Position numbers and translations under genes: made by a program. Under the pieces are notes generated by a model. The model did no database searches. It had not been told where the DNA came from and worked only from the letters and a program-made list of their open reading frames with translations. Shown here piece after piece: positions 1 to 7,000 of a stretch of DNA of 13,273 bases (position 1 is its first letter; each line of letters starts with the position of its first letter). The DNA is from Eutrophocola sp964490145. GTDB taxonomy: Bacteria > Pseudomonadota > Gammaproteobacteria > Pseudomonadales > Pseudohongiellaceae. Where the stretch lies: the NCBI GenBank assembly GCA_964490145.1, contig CAZBBS010000076.1, positions 1 to 13,273 of the forward strand, written 5' to 3'.

Positions 1-59
1 GCCGGCAGGCGAATAATCTCCGTCAGGAGAATAAACGCCAGTCAGAAAAACTTCCATGA
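1..59 (+). CDS. C-terminal end of an unidentified plus-strand gene (partial)
   Basis: The frame starting at base 3 is open from the window edge to a TGA at 57-59 and encodes the tail RQANNLRQENKRQSEKLP. It is hydrophilic and rich in Arg, Lys, Gln and Glu, like the end of a helical or coiled-coil protein. The support is indirect. A bidirectional hairpin terminator follows 24 bases after the stop, and the next gene converges on it from the right, which is the usual layout for the ends of two facing genes. Only 18 residues are visible, so no family can be named. An alternative is a minus-strand gene starting at the ATG at 57 (MEVFLTGVYSPDG), but it has no ribosome binding site. Confidence 0.4.
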   Translation, partial: RQANNLRQENKRQSEKLP

Positions 60-83
60 AAAAGCCACATTAATTCCAGAAAT

Positions 84-112
84 AAAAAAACCCGCTTTTC
101 AGCGGGCTTTTT
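84..112. terminator. Bidirectional rho-independent terminator
   Basis: A 6-bp G+C-rich stem (CCCGCT at 91-96, AGCGGG at 101-106) with loop TTTC is flanked by seven A on the left (84-90) and CTTTTT on the right (107-112). It therefore has a U-tract in either direction. It sits between the gene ending at 59 and the gallate dioxygenase stop at 137, and probably ends transcription from both. Confidence 0.85.
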
Positions 113-136
113 CATTCTTTTTACAAAAAAAGAAAC

Positions 137-1426
137 CTACTTCTGGGTTTGTTCCTTGTCCCAGTCCGTATCCGTATCACCGGCAACCGAATACATCACC
201 TGCGCATTACGGGTTTTCTGGAAATCTTCCAGGCTTTCCCCGCGCATGGCGGCGTAGATATGCAGGTTGGAGGTGCCGACCACGGCGCCGAGTTTTTCCA
301 GCATGAAGAAGATCACGCCGTAGTGGATCATTTCGCGCCACTTGAGATTGCGCACCAGATCCTTCTCTTCCTCGGTCAGACCGTAATCATTGAACGCGGT
401 TTCCTGGTCGTTCAGGAACACTTCGCGTTTTTCAGGTTTGATCAGGTCGTGCAGGAAGTTGTTCAGTCGGAAGGCCTTCACACCACGGGTGATGGTGAAG
501 GGATAGTTACCTTCCAGCTTCTCGATACCGGCCAGCTGGTGGTTGATGCGTTTCATGTAGTCTTCCTGGCTTTCATCCATCGGCTCATCGGAGCGCTCTT
601 CCAGGATCATGTTGGCCACAGGCGTCATGGAGGGCAGGTAGTAGCTGGAGTGAACAGTTTCCACTTTCTCGGACAGGGCGCCGCGCATGATAAGCCACAT
701 AATGATTTCGGCACCTTCCATGCCGCCCAGTTCAGCGTATTCAGCAATGGTAATATCGGTCAGGCCTTCCGGATCTTTCTCCAGACGCTCCATGAATTCC
801 ATGTCCCATGGGGTGTTGTTGAAACCGGCACGTTCGCCGTGAACCTGGTGAGACAGACCGCCGGTACCGGCGATGGCCACCTTGATGTCCTTCGGATAGC
901 TCAGGATGGCTTTACGCAGGGATTTGCCCAGGTTGTAGCAGCGTTTGGCCGTAGGTGTTGGTGGCTGAAGGACGCCCACCTGGAACGGAATGATTTTACA
1001 TGGCCACTCAGGCTCATGAGGCAGCAACAGGGACAGCGGCGAGAAACAGCCATGGTCCAGAGGCTTGTTCTGGAAGTAGGACATGTCGAATTCATCAGCA
1101 ACCAGGCCCATGGCAATATGCTGGGCAAATTCCGGATCACCATGGAAAGGAGGCAGTTTACGGGCTCCACCGCCTTCATCTGCGCAGGGGTATTCCTCAC
1201 CTACACCCAGCGTGAAGTGGGAATAGTGGTCGATGAAGAAGGAAGTCATGTGATCGTTGAACACATAAAACAGGACGTCGGGTTTTTTCTCAGCCAGCCA
1301 TTTCTGGATGGGTTCATAGCCCTGAAAGATAGGGGCCCATACTGGGTCGTTTTCCTTGTGGGAATCCACGGCAAAGCCGATGGTGGGAGTGTGGGCAGTG
1401 GCTATGCCACCGACGATCTTGGCCAT
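137..1426 (-). CDS. galA: Gallate dioxygenase (fused LigB/LigA-type extradiol dioxygenase)
   Basis: Non-heme Fe(II) extradiol dioxygenase of the LigAB superfamily, 429 aa. GalA/DesB enzymes open the ring of gallate to 4-oxalomesaconate in the cytoplasm. The N-terminal ~280 residues are the LigB-like catalytic domain. H12 (AHTPTI), H59 (FNDHMTSFF) and the Glu of GGMEGAE (E240) fit the family's iron ligands, and H193/H196 (GLSHQVHGE) form the expected catalytic His region. From about residue 300 a LigA-like alpha domain follows, ending FQKTRNAQVMYSVAG. The fusion and the length near 420 residues match GalA and DesB rather than two-subunit LigAB. I chose the ATG at 1426 because AGGAG lies 6 bases upstream and the protein then starts MAKIVGG as in the family. 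An ATG at 1483 would lie upstream of the predicted transcript start. The gene appears monocistronic, with its own promoter and terminator. Substrate specificity (gallate versus protocatechuate-like acids) is inferred from overall resemblance. Confidence 0.9.
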   Translation of the reverse strand: MAKIVGGIATAHTPTIGFAVDSHKENDPVWAPIFQGYEPIQKWLAEKKPDVLFYVFNDHMTSFFIDHYSHFTLGVGEEYPCADEGGGARKLPPFHGDPEFAQHIAMGLVADEFDMSYFQNKPLDHGCFSPLSLLLPHEPEWPCKIIPFQVGVLQPPTPTAKRCYNLGKSLRKAILSYPKDIKVAIAGTGGLSHQVHGERAGFNNTPWDMEFMERLEKDPEGLTDITIAEYAELGGMEGAEIIMWLIMRGALSEKVETVHSSYYLPSMTPVANMILEERSDEPMDESQEDYMKRINHQLAGIEKLEGNYPFTITRGVKAFRLNNFLHDLIKPEKREVFLNDQETAFNDYGLTEEEKDLVRNLKWREMIHYGVIFFMLEKLGAVVGTSNLHIYAAMRGESLEDFQKTRNAQVMYSVAGDTDTDWDKEQTQK

Positions 1427-1460
1427 AAATGACTCCTGTTTATTGGTCTTGTCAGTGCGT

Positions 1461-1492
1461 TTCGCTATTCGAAGGGCCGCCATTATAGCGAA
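1461..1492 (-). promoter_or_regulatory. Promoter and candidate operator of the gallate dioxygenase gene
   Basis: On the minus strand a perfect TATAAT -10 hexamer occupies 1487-1482. No good -35 is visible at 16-18 bp, which fits an activator-dependent or weak promoter. An 8-bp perfect inverted repeat, TTCGCTAT (1461-1468) and ATAGCGAA (1485-1492), brackets the expected start point near 1475, and its right arm overlaps the -10. A regulator bound there would block or reshape polymerase binding. The rest of the 260-bp gap (1427-1686) holds the ribosome binding site and, at 1593-1631, the terminator of the next gene. Confidence 0.6.
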
Positions 1493-1592
1493 TGCAGCCG
1501 GTTATGGCGGGATAATTTTTGTCAGTCGTGGGGCTTGCTTGATCCTCATCAATCGAAACACCGCTGAAGTGAGCTAACTAACTGAATATTAT

Positions 1593-1631
1593 AAATAAAA
1601 ACAACCGATCCCTGACTTTCGGGATGTTGTT
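1593..1631 (-). terminator. Rho-independent terminator of the cNMP/HDOD gene
   Basis: Minus-strand hairpin: AACAAC (1600-1605) pairs with GTTGTT (1626-1631), and ATCCC (1608-1612) pairs with GGGAT (1621-1625). A two-base bulge and an 8-base loop interrupt it. It is followed in the minus direction by a T-rich tail (TTTTATTTATA). A second dyad, TTGCCGG (1653-1659) with CCGGCAA (1677-1683), lies between the stop codon and this hairpin and may add 3'-end structure. Confidence 0.65.
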
Positions 1632-1686
1632 TCAGGGGTTAAAAACCAGATGTTGCCGGTGATTTTGACGGAAGACCCGGCAAGGA

Positions 1687-3066
1687 TCAGGCGGCGGCTT
1701 CGGCCTGGAATACCAGCGTATCCTTGGGGCTCAGGCCAGGGGCGTTGTGGAAGAAATCCTGTACGTCACGCGGGTAGGTTGGCATCCGTTTGGCAACGCA
1801 CTTGAGCAGTGCCTTGCGCACGAAATCCTCAACGGAGGTTTCCCGTATGCCCAGCAATTTAAGATAGTCAGCTAGAAAGGTCGTGGGAATTTTTTGTTCG
1901 GGTGTGCCTGCCAGGTAGTCATGACACAGGTGCGCCAGGTACAAAATGGCGGCTTTCTTGCGGCACTCATCCGGGATGAATTCGGGTGGCAGGGATTCCG
2001 GGTACTTCTGGTATTCCAGGGGCTGGTAGATGGCTTCGGGAATTTCCCAGTTCTGCAGAAGCAGGGCGCCAACGCGGTCCGGATCCAGCAGGCTGATGAA
2101 AAAGGCCAGTTTCGGATTCTGTGAGATTAATAACAGCAACACACTCTTGCCAATATCATGCAGCAGACCAATGGTATTCATAATGGGGCCATTGCCGCTC
2201 TGGGTGGCCTGGCTGATTTCAAAACTGAGTACGGAGATCAGAATGGAATGGGTCTGCAGACGCTTGAACTGTCCGGTATTGGGCATGGTTTTCTGGATGC
2301 CAAGGCCGAGGATAACCTGATAGATCTGGTTGAAGCCCAGCAGCAGGGAGGCATGCTGGAAATCCGTTACTTTCTGGTTCAGGGAGTAATAGGCCGAATT
2401 AACCCGTTTTAACACAGCACTGGTCAGGGAGGGATCACGCCTTGCCAGTTCGGCAACCTCTTTTGCCGAGACATCCTCGCTCATGAGCAGGCCGGTCAAT
2501 TGGCTGGCATAGGGCGGGAGCTTGGGCACACGTACCAGCAAGCCCTGTATCGCACTGGATCCTGCATAGCTGGAGGATTTGTTCAGAGCGCCCTGAACCT
2601 GCTTGCTCAGGTGCTCATTCATGTCCCTCAGGGTGGTCTTTTCCGAGAGCAGGAAATTACCCTCCAGGCTTTGCTGGCGGGACAGGTTCTGGAAAAGCAC
2701 GGATTTTATTTCAGCGTCAGTGGCTCTCAAGGCCGTACTGTCTATGGTAAGCAGGGTGGTTGGCGTGCTGGCGCTGGCGATTGCCGAACGTTTGTCCCGC
2801 AGGGTGAACATATCTGCCGTGATATGACCAGGGCCTACAATGTCGGTGATGGCGGTTTCAACATCGCCTTTGCCCTGCTTGATATGCAGTTCGCCACGGA
2901 TGACAAGATAGAGAGAATCATTACTTTCCCCTTCCCTGAAGAGGATGTCACCGGGTTGCAGCATGCTGATCCGGTCTTCCCGGTAGATGGCAGCGATCTG
3001 GCGGTCATTCATTCCATTGAACGCCGGATGCAGTTTTTTCGTGTTTTTGGTATCTACTAGGGCCAT
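1687..3066 (-). CDS. Cyclic-nucleotide-binding domain plus HDOD signalling protein
   Basis: A cytoplasmic two-domain signalling protein, 459 aa. Residues ~15-130 are a CRP-type cNMP-binding fold: LQPGDILFREGESNDSLYLVIRGEL is its typical entry, and RSA at 93-95 is the Arg of the phosphate-binding cassette. The cassette's usual Gly-Glu reads Gly-His (80-81), so ligand binding may be altered. Residues ~175-380 are an HDOD domain (VPKLPP, RRDPSLTSAVLKRVNSAYY, LLHDIGK). Only a partial HD signature is present, so phosphodiesterase activity is not expected. HDOD proteins act as scaffolds in bacterial signalling. No helix-turn-helix DNA-binding domain follows the cNMP fold. The start at 3066 lacks a clear ribosome binding site, and the ATG at residue 19 is an alternative. 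The gap to the upstream metallo-hydrolase gene is 58 bp with no terminator, so co-transcription with it is possible. Confidence 0.85.
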   Translation of the reverse strand: MALVDTKNTKKLHPAFNGMNDRQIAAIYREDRISMLQPGDILFREGESNDSLYLVIRGELHIKQGKGDVETAITDIVGPGHITADMFTLRDKRSAIASASTPTTLLTIDSTALRATDAEIKSVLFQNLSRQQSLEGNFLLSEKTTLRDMNEHLSKQVQGALNKSSSYAGSSAIQGLLVRVPKLPPYASQLTGLLMSEDVSAKEVAELARRDPSLTSAVLKRVNSAYYSLNQKVTDFQHASLLLGFNQIYQVILGLGIQKTMPNTGQFKRLQTHSILISVLSFEISQATQSGNGPIMNTIGLLHDIGKSVLLLLISQNPKLAFFISLLDPDRVGALLLQNWEIPEAIYQPLEYQKYPESLPPEFIPDECRKKAAILYLAHLCHDYLAGTPEQKIPTTFLADYLKLLGIRETSVEDFVRKALLKCVAKRMPTYPRDVQDFFHNAPGLSPKDTLVFQAEAAA

Positions 3067-3124
3067 AGCTATCTTATCGACAGCCGGGAGGTGAAGCTTG
3101 AGGAGAGATTGCTGGAATTTTGAA

Positions 3125-3982
3125 TTAAATCTCCTTTATGAACTGGAAACTGAATGCCTTGCCGGAAGTCATCACCCGGCCGGCTGAAGGCGAGGGGAAA
3201 TGCGCTGTCAGGACCAGGTGCTGGTCATCAGCCCGGTTGGCGAGAAAGGTCTTTCGGGTATTAACCGCCTGTACCGGATTACTGTCGATCCAGTAGTGCC
3301 ATTCCGGGTACAGGCACTGGATGGGACTGTGGATCAGATCGCCGCACAGCACCGCGTTCTGGCCCCTGGACGCCAGGTGTACGGCAATGTGACCAGGCGT
3401 ATGACCAGGGGTGGACTGGAGCCAGACATGATCATCAAGCTGGAAGTCACTATCCACGGCCATGACCTGGCCGGTTTCAATTATGGGCAGCACACTTTCC
3501 TGGTACGCCGGTGTATTGGCGTGGGCAACATCTTCCACTTCATCCCTGGCAATGATGTACCGGGCATTGGGGAAGGTGGGTACCCAGCGCCCATCCAGCA
3601 GGCGGGTGTTCCAGCCGCAGTGATCGCCGTGCAAATGGGTGCAGAACACATAATCCACGGCAGAAGGATCGATGCCGCTGGCCAGTAATTTTCGATACCA
3701 GCCATCGTCAGAGCGTTGATGCCAATTCGGGAAATAGTGATTGGTTTTATCGCAGCCGATGCAGGTATCCACCAGGATCAGGTGCTGTGGCGTCCTGATG
3801 ACCCAGGTCTGGATCGCAATGATCAGCATACCGGTGTCGGGACACAGGGCAGTGGGTTCCAGCCAGTGCCGGTGAGCGTCGATGACGCCTTCCGGCAAAT
3901 CAGGAAAAGCCTCCCGTGGTGTCAGGAAGGGAATTTCCATTTCCAGAATCCGGCCGACAGCAATATCACCAACCTGAATCAT
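3125..3982 (-). CDS. MBL-fold metallo-hydrolase
   Basis: A 285-aa metallo-beta-lactamase-fold hydrolase without a signal peptide, so probably cytoplasmic. The di-metal site looks complete: H116, H118, D120 and H121 in THLHGDHCGW, H194 in TPGHTPGH, D215 in CGDLIHSP and H261 in TAHFPSP. The TPGHTPGH motif and overall layout resemble the group that includes lactonases and organophosphate or ester hydrolases (COG0491). The actual substrate cannot be told from sequence, and a lactonase role is only one option. The gene starts 20 bp after the stop of the esterase gene, so the two are very likely one transcript. GGGA about 9 bases upstream of the ATG is a weak ribosome binding site, consistent with translational coupling. 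Confidence 0.85.
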   Translation of the reverse strand: MIQVGDIAVGRILEMEIPFLTPREAFPDLPEGVIDAHRHWLEPTALCPDTGMLIIAIQTWVIRTPQHLILVDTCIGCDKTNHYFPNWHQRSDDGWYRKLLASGIDPSAVDYVFCTHLHGDHCGWNTRLLDGRWVPTFPNARYIIARDEVEDVAHANTPAYQESVLPIIETGQVMAVDSDFQLDDHVWLQSTPGHTPGHIAVHLASRGQNAVLCGDLIHSPIQCLYPEWHYWIDSNPVQAVNTRKTFLANRADDQHLVLTAHFPSPSAGRVMTSGKAFSFQFIKEI

Positions 3983-4002
3983 GGAAAAATCCCGGCCTGC
4001 TT

Positions 4003-4875
4003 TTATTTACCTATGGTACGTGCCAGGAAAGCCAGCGCGTTGGCCAGGTGTTCCTCGTCGAAAAATCCGGGCCCACCGTGCACGGCGCCGTGTACCGGGT
4101 CAAAGGTCACATCCAGCCCCTTATCCTTGTAGGCTCCAAGCATCTGAAGGCTCTGGTTGATAGGCATCTGGGGGTCGTGATCTCCATGCAGCAAAAGCAG
4201 GGGGGGATCACCGGCATCCACCAGCAGGGCTGGGCTGGCCAGGCGGGCCAGTACCTCATTCTGATCGGGTAGGGCGCCCAGCAGAAGGGTCAGGGCAGGT
4301 TCGCGAACGCTCAGCCCGAAAGGCGTGGACTGGCTCAGGATGGTGGTCAGGTCACTGGCACCGAAATAGCTGATTATGGCCTGGATATCAGACGAGGTAT
4401 TGGTGTAATCGCCCAGGTTGCCCTCAAGCGCTTTGTGTCCGTTGCTCACACCGACCACCTGGGCCAGGTGTGCACCCGATGATGCACCGGTGATGGCTAT
4501 TTTGGAGGCGTCATAACCGTACTTCCCGGCATTGGCTCGCAGGAAACGGATGGCGGCCTTGATATCGTGCACCATGGCGGGGAAGGCAGCCTGTTCGGAC
4601 TGGCGAAAATCCAGGCTTGCCAGGGCATAGCCGTTTTCCACAAATTCCATGGGGACACTGCTTTCCTTGGTACCAAAACGCCAGGCGCCGCCATGTACCT
4701 GAACGATCAGGGGAGCATTGGTACGACCGGCAGGCAGGAAGATATCCAGGCCCAGGTCCAGTCCGTCCGGGCTGGCATAAATGATGTCTTTGTATTCCAT
4801 GGTCTGTGCCCCTGCGGTCAGTGAGGTCATTAACAGGGCCAGGATAAGGCCGACTTTGTGAAAAGAATTGGACAT
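4003..4875 (-). CDS. Exported alpha/beta-hydrolase esterase (BD-FAE/acetylesterase-like)
   Basis: A serine esterase of 290 aa, probably periplasmic. Residues 1-23 form a signal peptide (MSNSFHKVGLILALLM, then cleavage after TAGA). HGGAW at 61-65 is the oxyanion-hole motif of HSL and bacterial feruloyl-esterase-like hydrolases. GASSG at 130-134 gives nucleophile Ser132. GDHDPQMP supplies the acid (D234). H266 in VHGGPGF is the likely catalytic His, as in that family. I chose the ATG at 4875 over the upstream one at 5007 because it places the signal peptide at the N-terminus and has CAGGT about 8 bases upstream. The extra 44 residues show no domain. The gene leads a unit with the MBL hydrolase. 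Small carboxylic or hydroxycinnamoyl esters are a plausible substrate class, but the exact one is unknown. Confidence 0.85.
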   Translation of the reverse strand: MSNSFHKVGLILALLMTSLTAGAQTMEYKDIIYASPDGLDLGLDIFLPAGRTNAPLIVQVHGGAWRFGTKESSVPMEFVENGYALASLDFRQSEQAAFPAMVHDIKAAIRFLRANAGKYGYDASKIAITGASSGAHLAQVVGVSNGHKALEGNLGDYTNTSSDIQAIISYFGASDLTTILSQSTPFGLSVREPALTLLLGALPDQNEVLARLASPALLVDAGDPPLLLLHGDHDPQMPINQSLQMLGAYKDKGLDVTFDPVHGAVHGGPGFFDEEHLANALAFLARTIGK

Positions 4876-4942
4876 GTGAATTACCTGCAGTTTGTTTTCA
4901 GGATTTGCTTCAAGGAGAATAATGAAGTGCTTGATCAGCAGC

Positions 4943-4986
4943 AAGGGAAACCCGGGAAATCTGAAATATATTTCATGTTTTCCCTT
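4943..4986. promoter_or_regulatory. Nested palindrome in the esterase/lipoprotein divergent region
   Basis: The 181-bp region between the divergent genes contains TGAAATATATTTCA at 4962-4975, a perfect 14-bp palindrome. It is flanked by a second inverted repeat, AAGGGAAA (4943-4950) and TTTCCCTT (4979-4986). The arrangement looks like an operator or a cruciform-forming site shared by the two genes. No convincing -35/-10 pair is visible for either gene, so promoter positions stay open. Confidence 0.45.
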
Positions 4987-5056
4987 TCTATCAGAACGTA
5001 TTTCCATGGTTTTTGGTGTTAATTTTTTCAGTGAAGTTGGGAATCAGAATATAGAC

Positions 5057-5527
5057 ATGACAACTATCAAATACAGGTTTGCGGGATTGATCGTATTGGT
5101 TTTTGGCCTGGTGGCTTGCAGCACACCACAGCGTTTGCCGCCACGTACCATGGGCGTTACCGCTGGGCCTGACAAGGTGTTCGAACAGCCCGTCGCAGAC
5201 CTGCTGCCGCAGTTGGCAGGTGCCACAGCCACAGGGCGCAATGGCCGTGTCGGTTATGAGCTGGTGTTCTGGGAATACGAGCTGGCCAATGGATCCATGG
5301 CCAATATGTTTACCTGCGTCAACCAGCCCGAGGTGAATTGTGATGGCAGGCTCAATCGCGTCTGTCCGGGTGGGGGAGAGGAAGTCACCAGAACAATCGC
5401 TTCCGGGCAGGTTCGTGAATTGCAATGCCGGGCCATTGGCATTGCGGCGCCGGGTGAATTGATGCCGACCTGTACGGATAATGAAAACATCAATGAACTG
5501 GTGGTTGGCCTGATGGCCTGTCGCTAG
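5057..5527 (+). CDS. Small six-cysteine lipoprotein of unknown function
   Basis: A 156-aa predicted lipoprotein. Residues 1-20 are a short basic start and a hydrophobic stretch ending in lipobox LVAC, with C21 as the lipidated residue. Ser at position +2 favours sorting to the outer membrane. The mature part has six further cysteines (87, 95, 103, 124, 139, 155), enough for three disulfides in the oxidising periplasm. I do not recognise a family. The ATG at 5057 was chosen because it puts the lipobox at the right distance. An upstream in-frame start at 4892 would bury the signal peptide behind 55 residues. The ribosome binding site is weak. It diverges from the esterase gene and ends at a bidirectional terminator shared with the MmgE/PrpD gene. 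Confidence 0.75.
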   Translation: MTTIKYRFAGLIVLVFGLVACSTPQRLPPRTMGVTAGPDKVFEQPVADLLPQLAGATATGRNGRVGYELVFWEYELANGSMANMFTCVNQPEVNCDGRLNRVCPGGGEEVTRTIASGQVRELQCRAIGIAAPGELMPTCTDNENINELVVGLMACR

Positions 5528-5551
5528 AAAAACGTCTGTCCAGAAGTGGTT

Positions 5552-5578
5552 AAAAAGGGTGCCTTGGCACCCTTTTTT
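5552..5578. terminator. Bidirectional rho-independent terminator
   Basis: GGGTGCC (5557-5563) pairs with GGCACCC (5566-5572). Five A lie to the left (5552-5556) and six T to the right (5573-5578). In practice the stem is 6 bp with a CTTG loop. It ends the lipoprotein gene on the plus strand, and on the minus strand the MmgE/PrpD gene, whose stop codon touches the hairpin. Confidence 0.9.
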
Positions 5579-6935
5579 ATGCCCGGGTATTCAGGCCGGC
5601 AAGTATGTTGGTGTCATTGCTGTCAGCCAGATTCATCAAGGCATCCAGCAAGGACCTGGCCTGAACATTCCCGTAGGCCTCACCAGCGGCTTCCAGAAAG
5701 CGAGCCTCAATTTCGTCAGGGCTGGCAGATAACAGGTCGTCCAGAAAGCTGCTGACAGTTTTTCCATCGCGGGTGTTGATGTCTATCCTGGCTCCCTGCC
5801 TGGCTGGATAAGCCTGGCTGAGCTTGTTATCCACATGGACGGTAATTCTGGTGGCAAGGTTGGCAATATCAGGATTATCGAAGTCACGATAGTGATTGTC
5901 ATGATAGTCACCGGCAAGCAGGGCGCTGGCCACATTGAAATGGATGCTCATCCTGGCCTGCAGGATGCTCTCGAAGGGTCCGCTGTAATCGCATCCCGGG
6001 TAATGTGCGGCGGCGTAGGGGACATGAATGCCGACCTGTTCAATGTCCTGTGGCAATACGCCGTGATCCTGACGAGACTTCAGGGCAACCTGGGCAGAAG
6101 TCTGGGCATAGTTGCAGGCAGGCACCTGTTTGAAAAACACCTTCATGATTTCCGGTTCTTCACAAAAGGGTAAAGGAAGGGACGCTGGCAGGGTTTTGCC
6201 CAGCGCTGAAAAAAGGCCTGCCTTGCCGTCCAGAGCGCCGGCTCCGGCAACTGCCCCTGCCTGTGCCAGCAGTGCAGCTGTGATGCCATTGCGGGCAGCT
6301 ATGCCCGGGTGGAAATACATGTCATCGCTACCCCAGGCCGCCCACTCATTCAGGCCCGTGATGTAATTGGCGGCAAAGGCCAGGGCGTGTGCGGTGCTGT
6401 CCTTGTCCAGGCGCAATAATTTTGCGGCTGTCGCGGCAGCCGCAAAGGCGCCAATCATGCCTGTTGGGCGGAATTTGCGAGCAGTTTCCACATCCATGAG
6501 CATACCGCCCAGTTTGCATCCCGCCTCATAGCCGCAAACCAGCGCCTCCAGCAAACGTTTGCCACTGTCAGCATGCTGAGCTGCCAGGGCCAGGGCTGTC
6601 GGTACGACCACCACCCCGAGATGGGATACGCTGGCCAGGTGCATGTCATCTCTCACCAGGGAATGCCCGGCGACGGCATTGGCAAACGCCGCGTCCTGGA
6701 TGGATACCCGATGCGGGGTGCCAATGATCGGTGCTCCGCCTGTCTGTCCAGCTGAATTCGCTGCGGCAACATCACGGGCCTGGGCTACCCAGGAGAAGTG
6801 CCCTGTCGTCAGACAGGATGTCAGAAAATCCATCAGGCAATACTGCGCCTTGCCCAGTGTGTCGCTGGAATAGGTCTGGCCCTCACACAGGGCATTGGCA
6901 AATTGCTGGACAAGAGGAGGTTGGACTTTACTCAT
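5577..6935 (-). CDS. MmgE/PrpD family protein
   Basis: A 452-aa cytoplasmic member of the MmgE/PrpD family, which includes 2-methylcitrate dehydratase, cis-aconitate decarboxylase and iminodisuccinate epimerase. The conserved loop reads GHSLVRDDMHLASVSHLG, keeping H91, D96, D97 and H105, the region that lines the active site in this fold. FRPTGMIGAFAAAATAAKLL (155-174) and KQVPACNYAQT (269-279) are further family signatures. The sequence is not close enough to PrpD to assume methylcitrate as substrate, and there are no other prp genes here. I chose the ATG at 6935 because GGAAG lies 8 bases upstream. An ATG at 6950 and a TTG at 6965 have pyrimidine-rich upstream sequence. It is the last gene of a likely three-gene unit, 65 bp after the FG-GAP gene, and ends at the bidirectional terminator. 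Confidence 0.85.
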   Translation of the reverse strand: MSKVQPPLVQQFANALCEGQTYSSDTLGKAQYCLMDFLTSCLTTGHFSWVAQARDVAAANSAGQTGGAPIIGTPHRVSIQDAAFANAVAGHSLVRDDMHLASVSHLGVVVVPTALALAAQHADSGKRLLEALVCGYEAGCKLGGMLMDVETARKFRPTGMIGAFAAAATAAKLLRLDKDSTAHALAFAANYITGLNEWAAWGSDDMYFHPGIAARNGITAALLAQAGAVAGAGALDGKAGLFSALGKTLPASLPLPFCEEPEIMKVFFKQVPACNYAQTSAQVALKSRQDHGVLPQDIEQVGIHVPYAAAHYPGCDYSGPFESILQARMSIHFNVASALLAGDYHDNHYRDFDNPDIANLATRITVHVDNKLSQAYPARQGARIDINTRDGKTVSSFLDDLLSASPDEIEARFLEAAGEAYGNVQARSLLDALMNLADSNDTNILAGLNTRA

Positions 6936-7000
6936 ATAAAATACTTCCATGAGGGAGGGTGGCAACAGCCAGCAGGAAGTCTTCAGACAGGGCCATCATG

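Noticed and set aside
149..1432. A 427-codon open frame on the plus strand, antisense to gallate dioxygenase.
   Set aside because: The minus-strand protein matches GalA/DesB along its full length. The antisense frame has no recognisable domain and arises from codon bias.
1427..1483. A 19-residue N-terminal extension of gallate dioxygenase from the ATG at 1483.
   Set aside because: That ATG overlaps the -10 hexamer, upstream of the predicted transcript start. The start at 1426 has a proper ribosome binding site and matches the family N-terminus.
4876..5007. A 44-residue N-terminal extension of the esterase from an upstream ATG at 5007.
   Set aside because: It would bury the signal peptide, and its coding sequence overlaps the palindromic regulatory region.
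5577..6935. Annotation as PrpD, 2-methylcitrate dehydratase.
   Set aside because: The family fold is clear, but the motif GHSLVRDDMHLASVSH differs from the PrpD version and no methylcitrate-cycle gene is nearby, so only the family name is supported.
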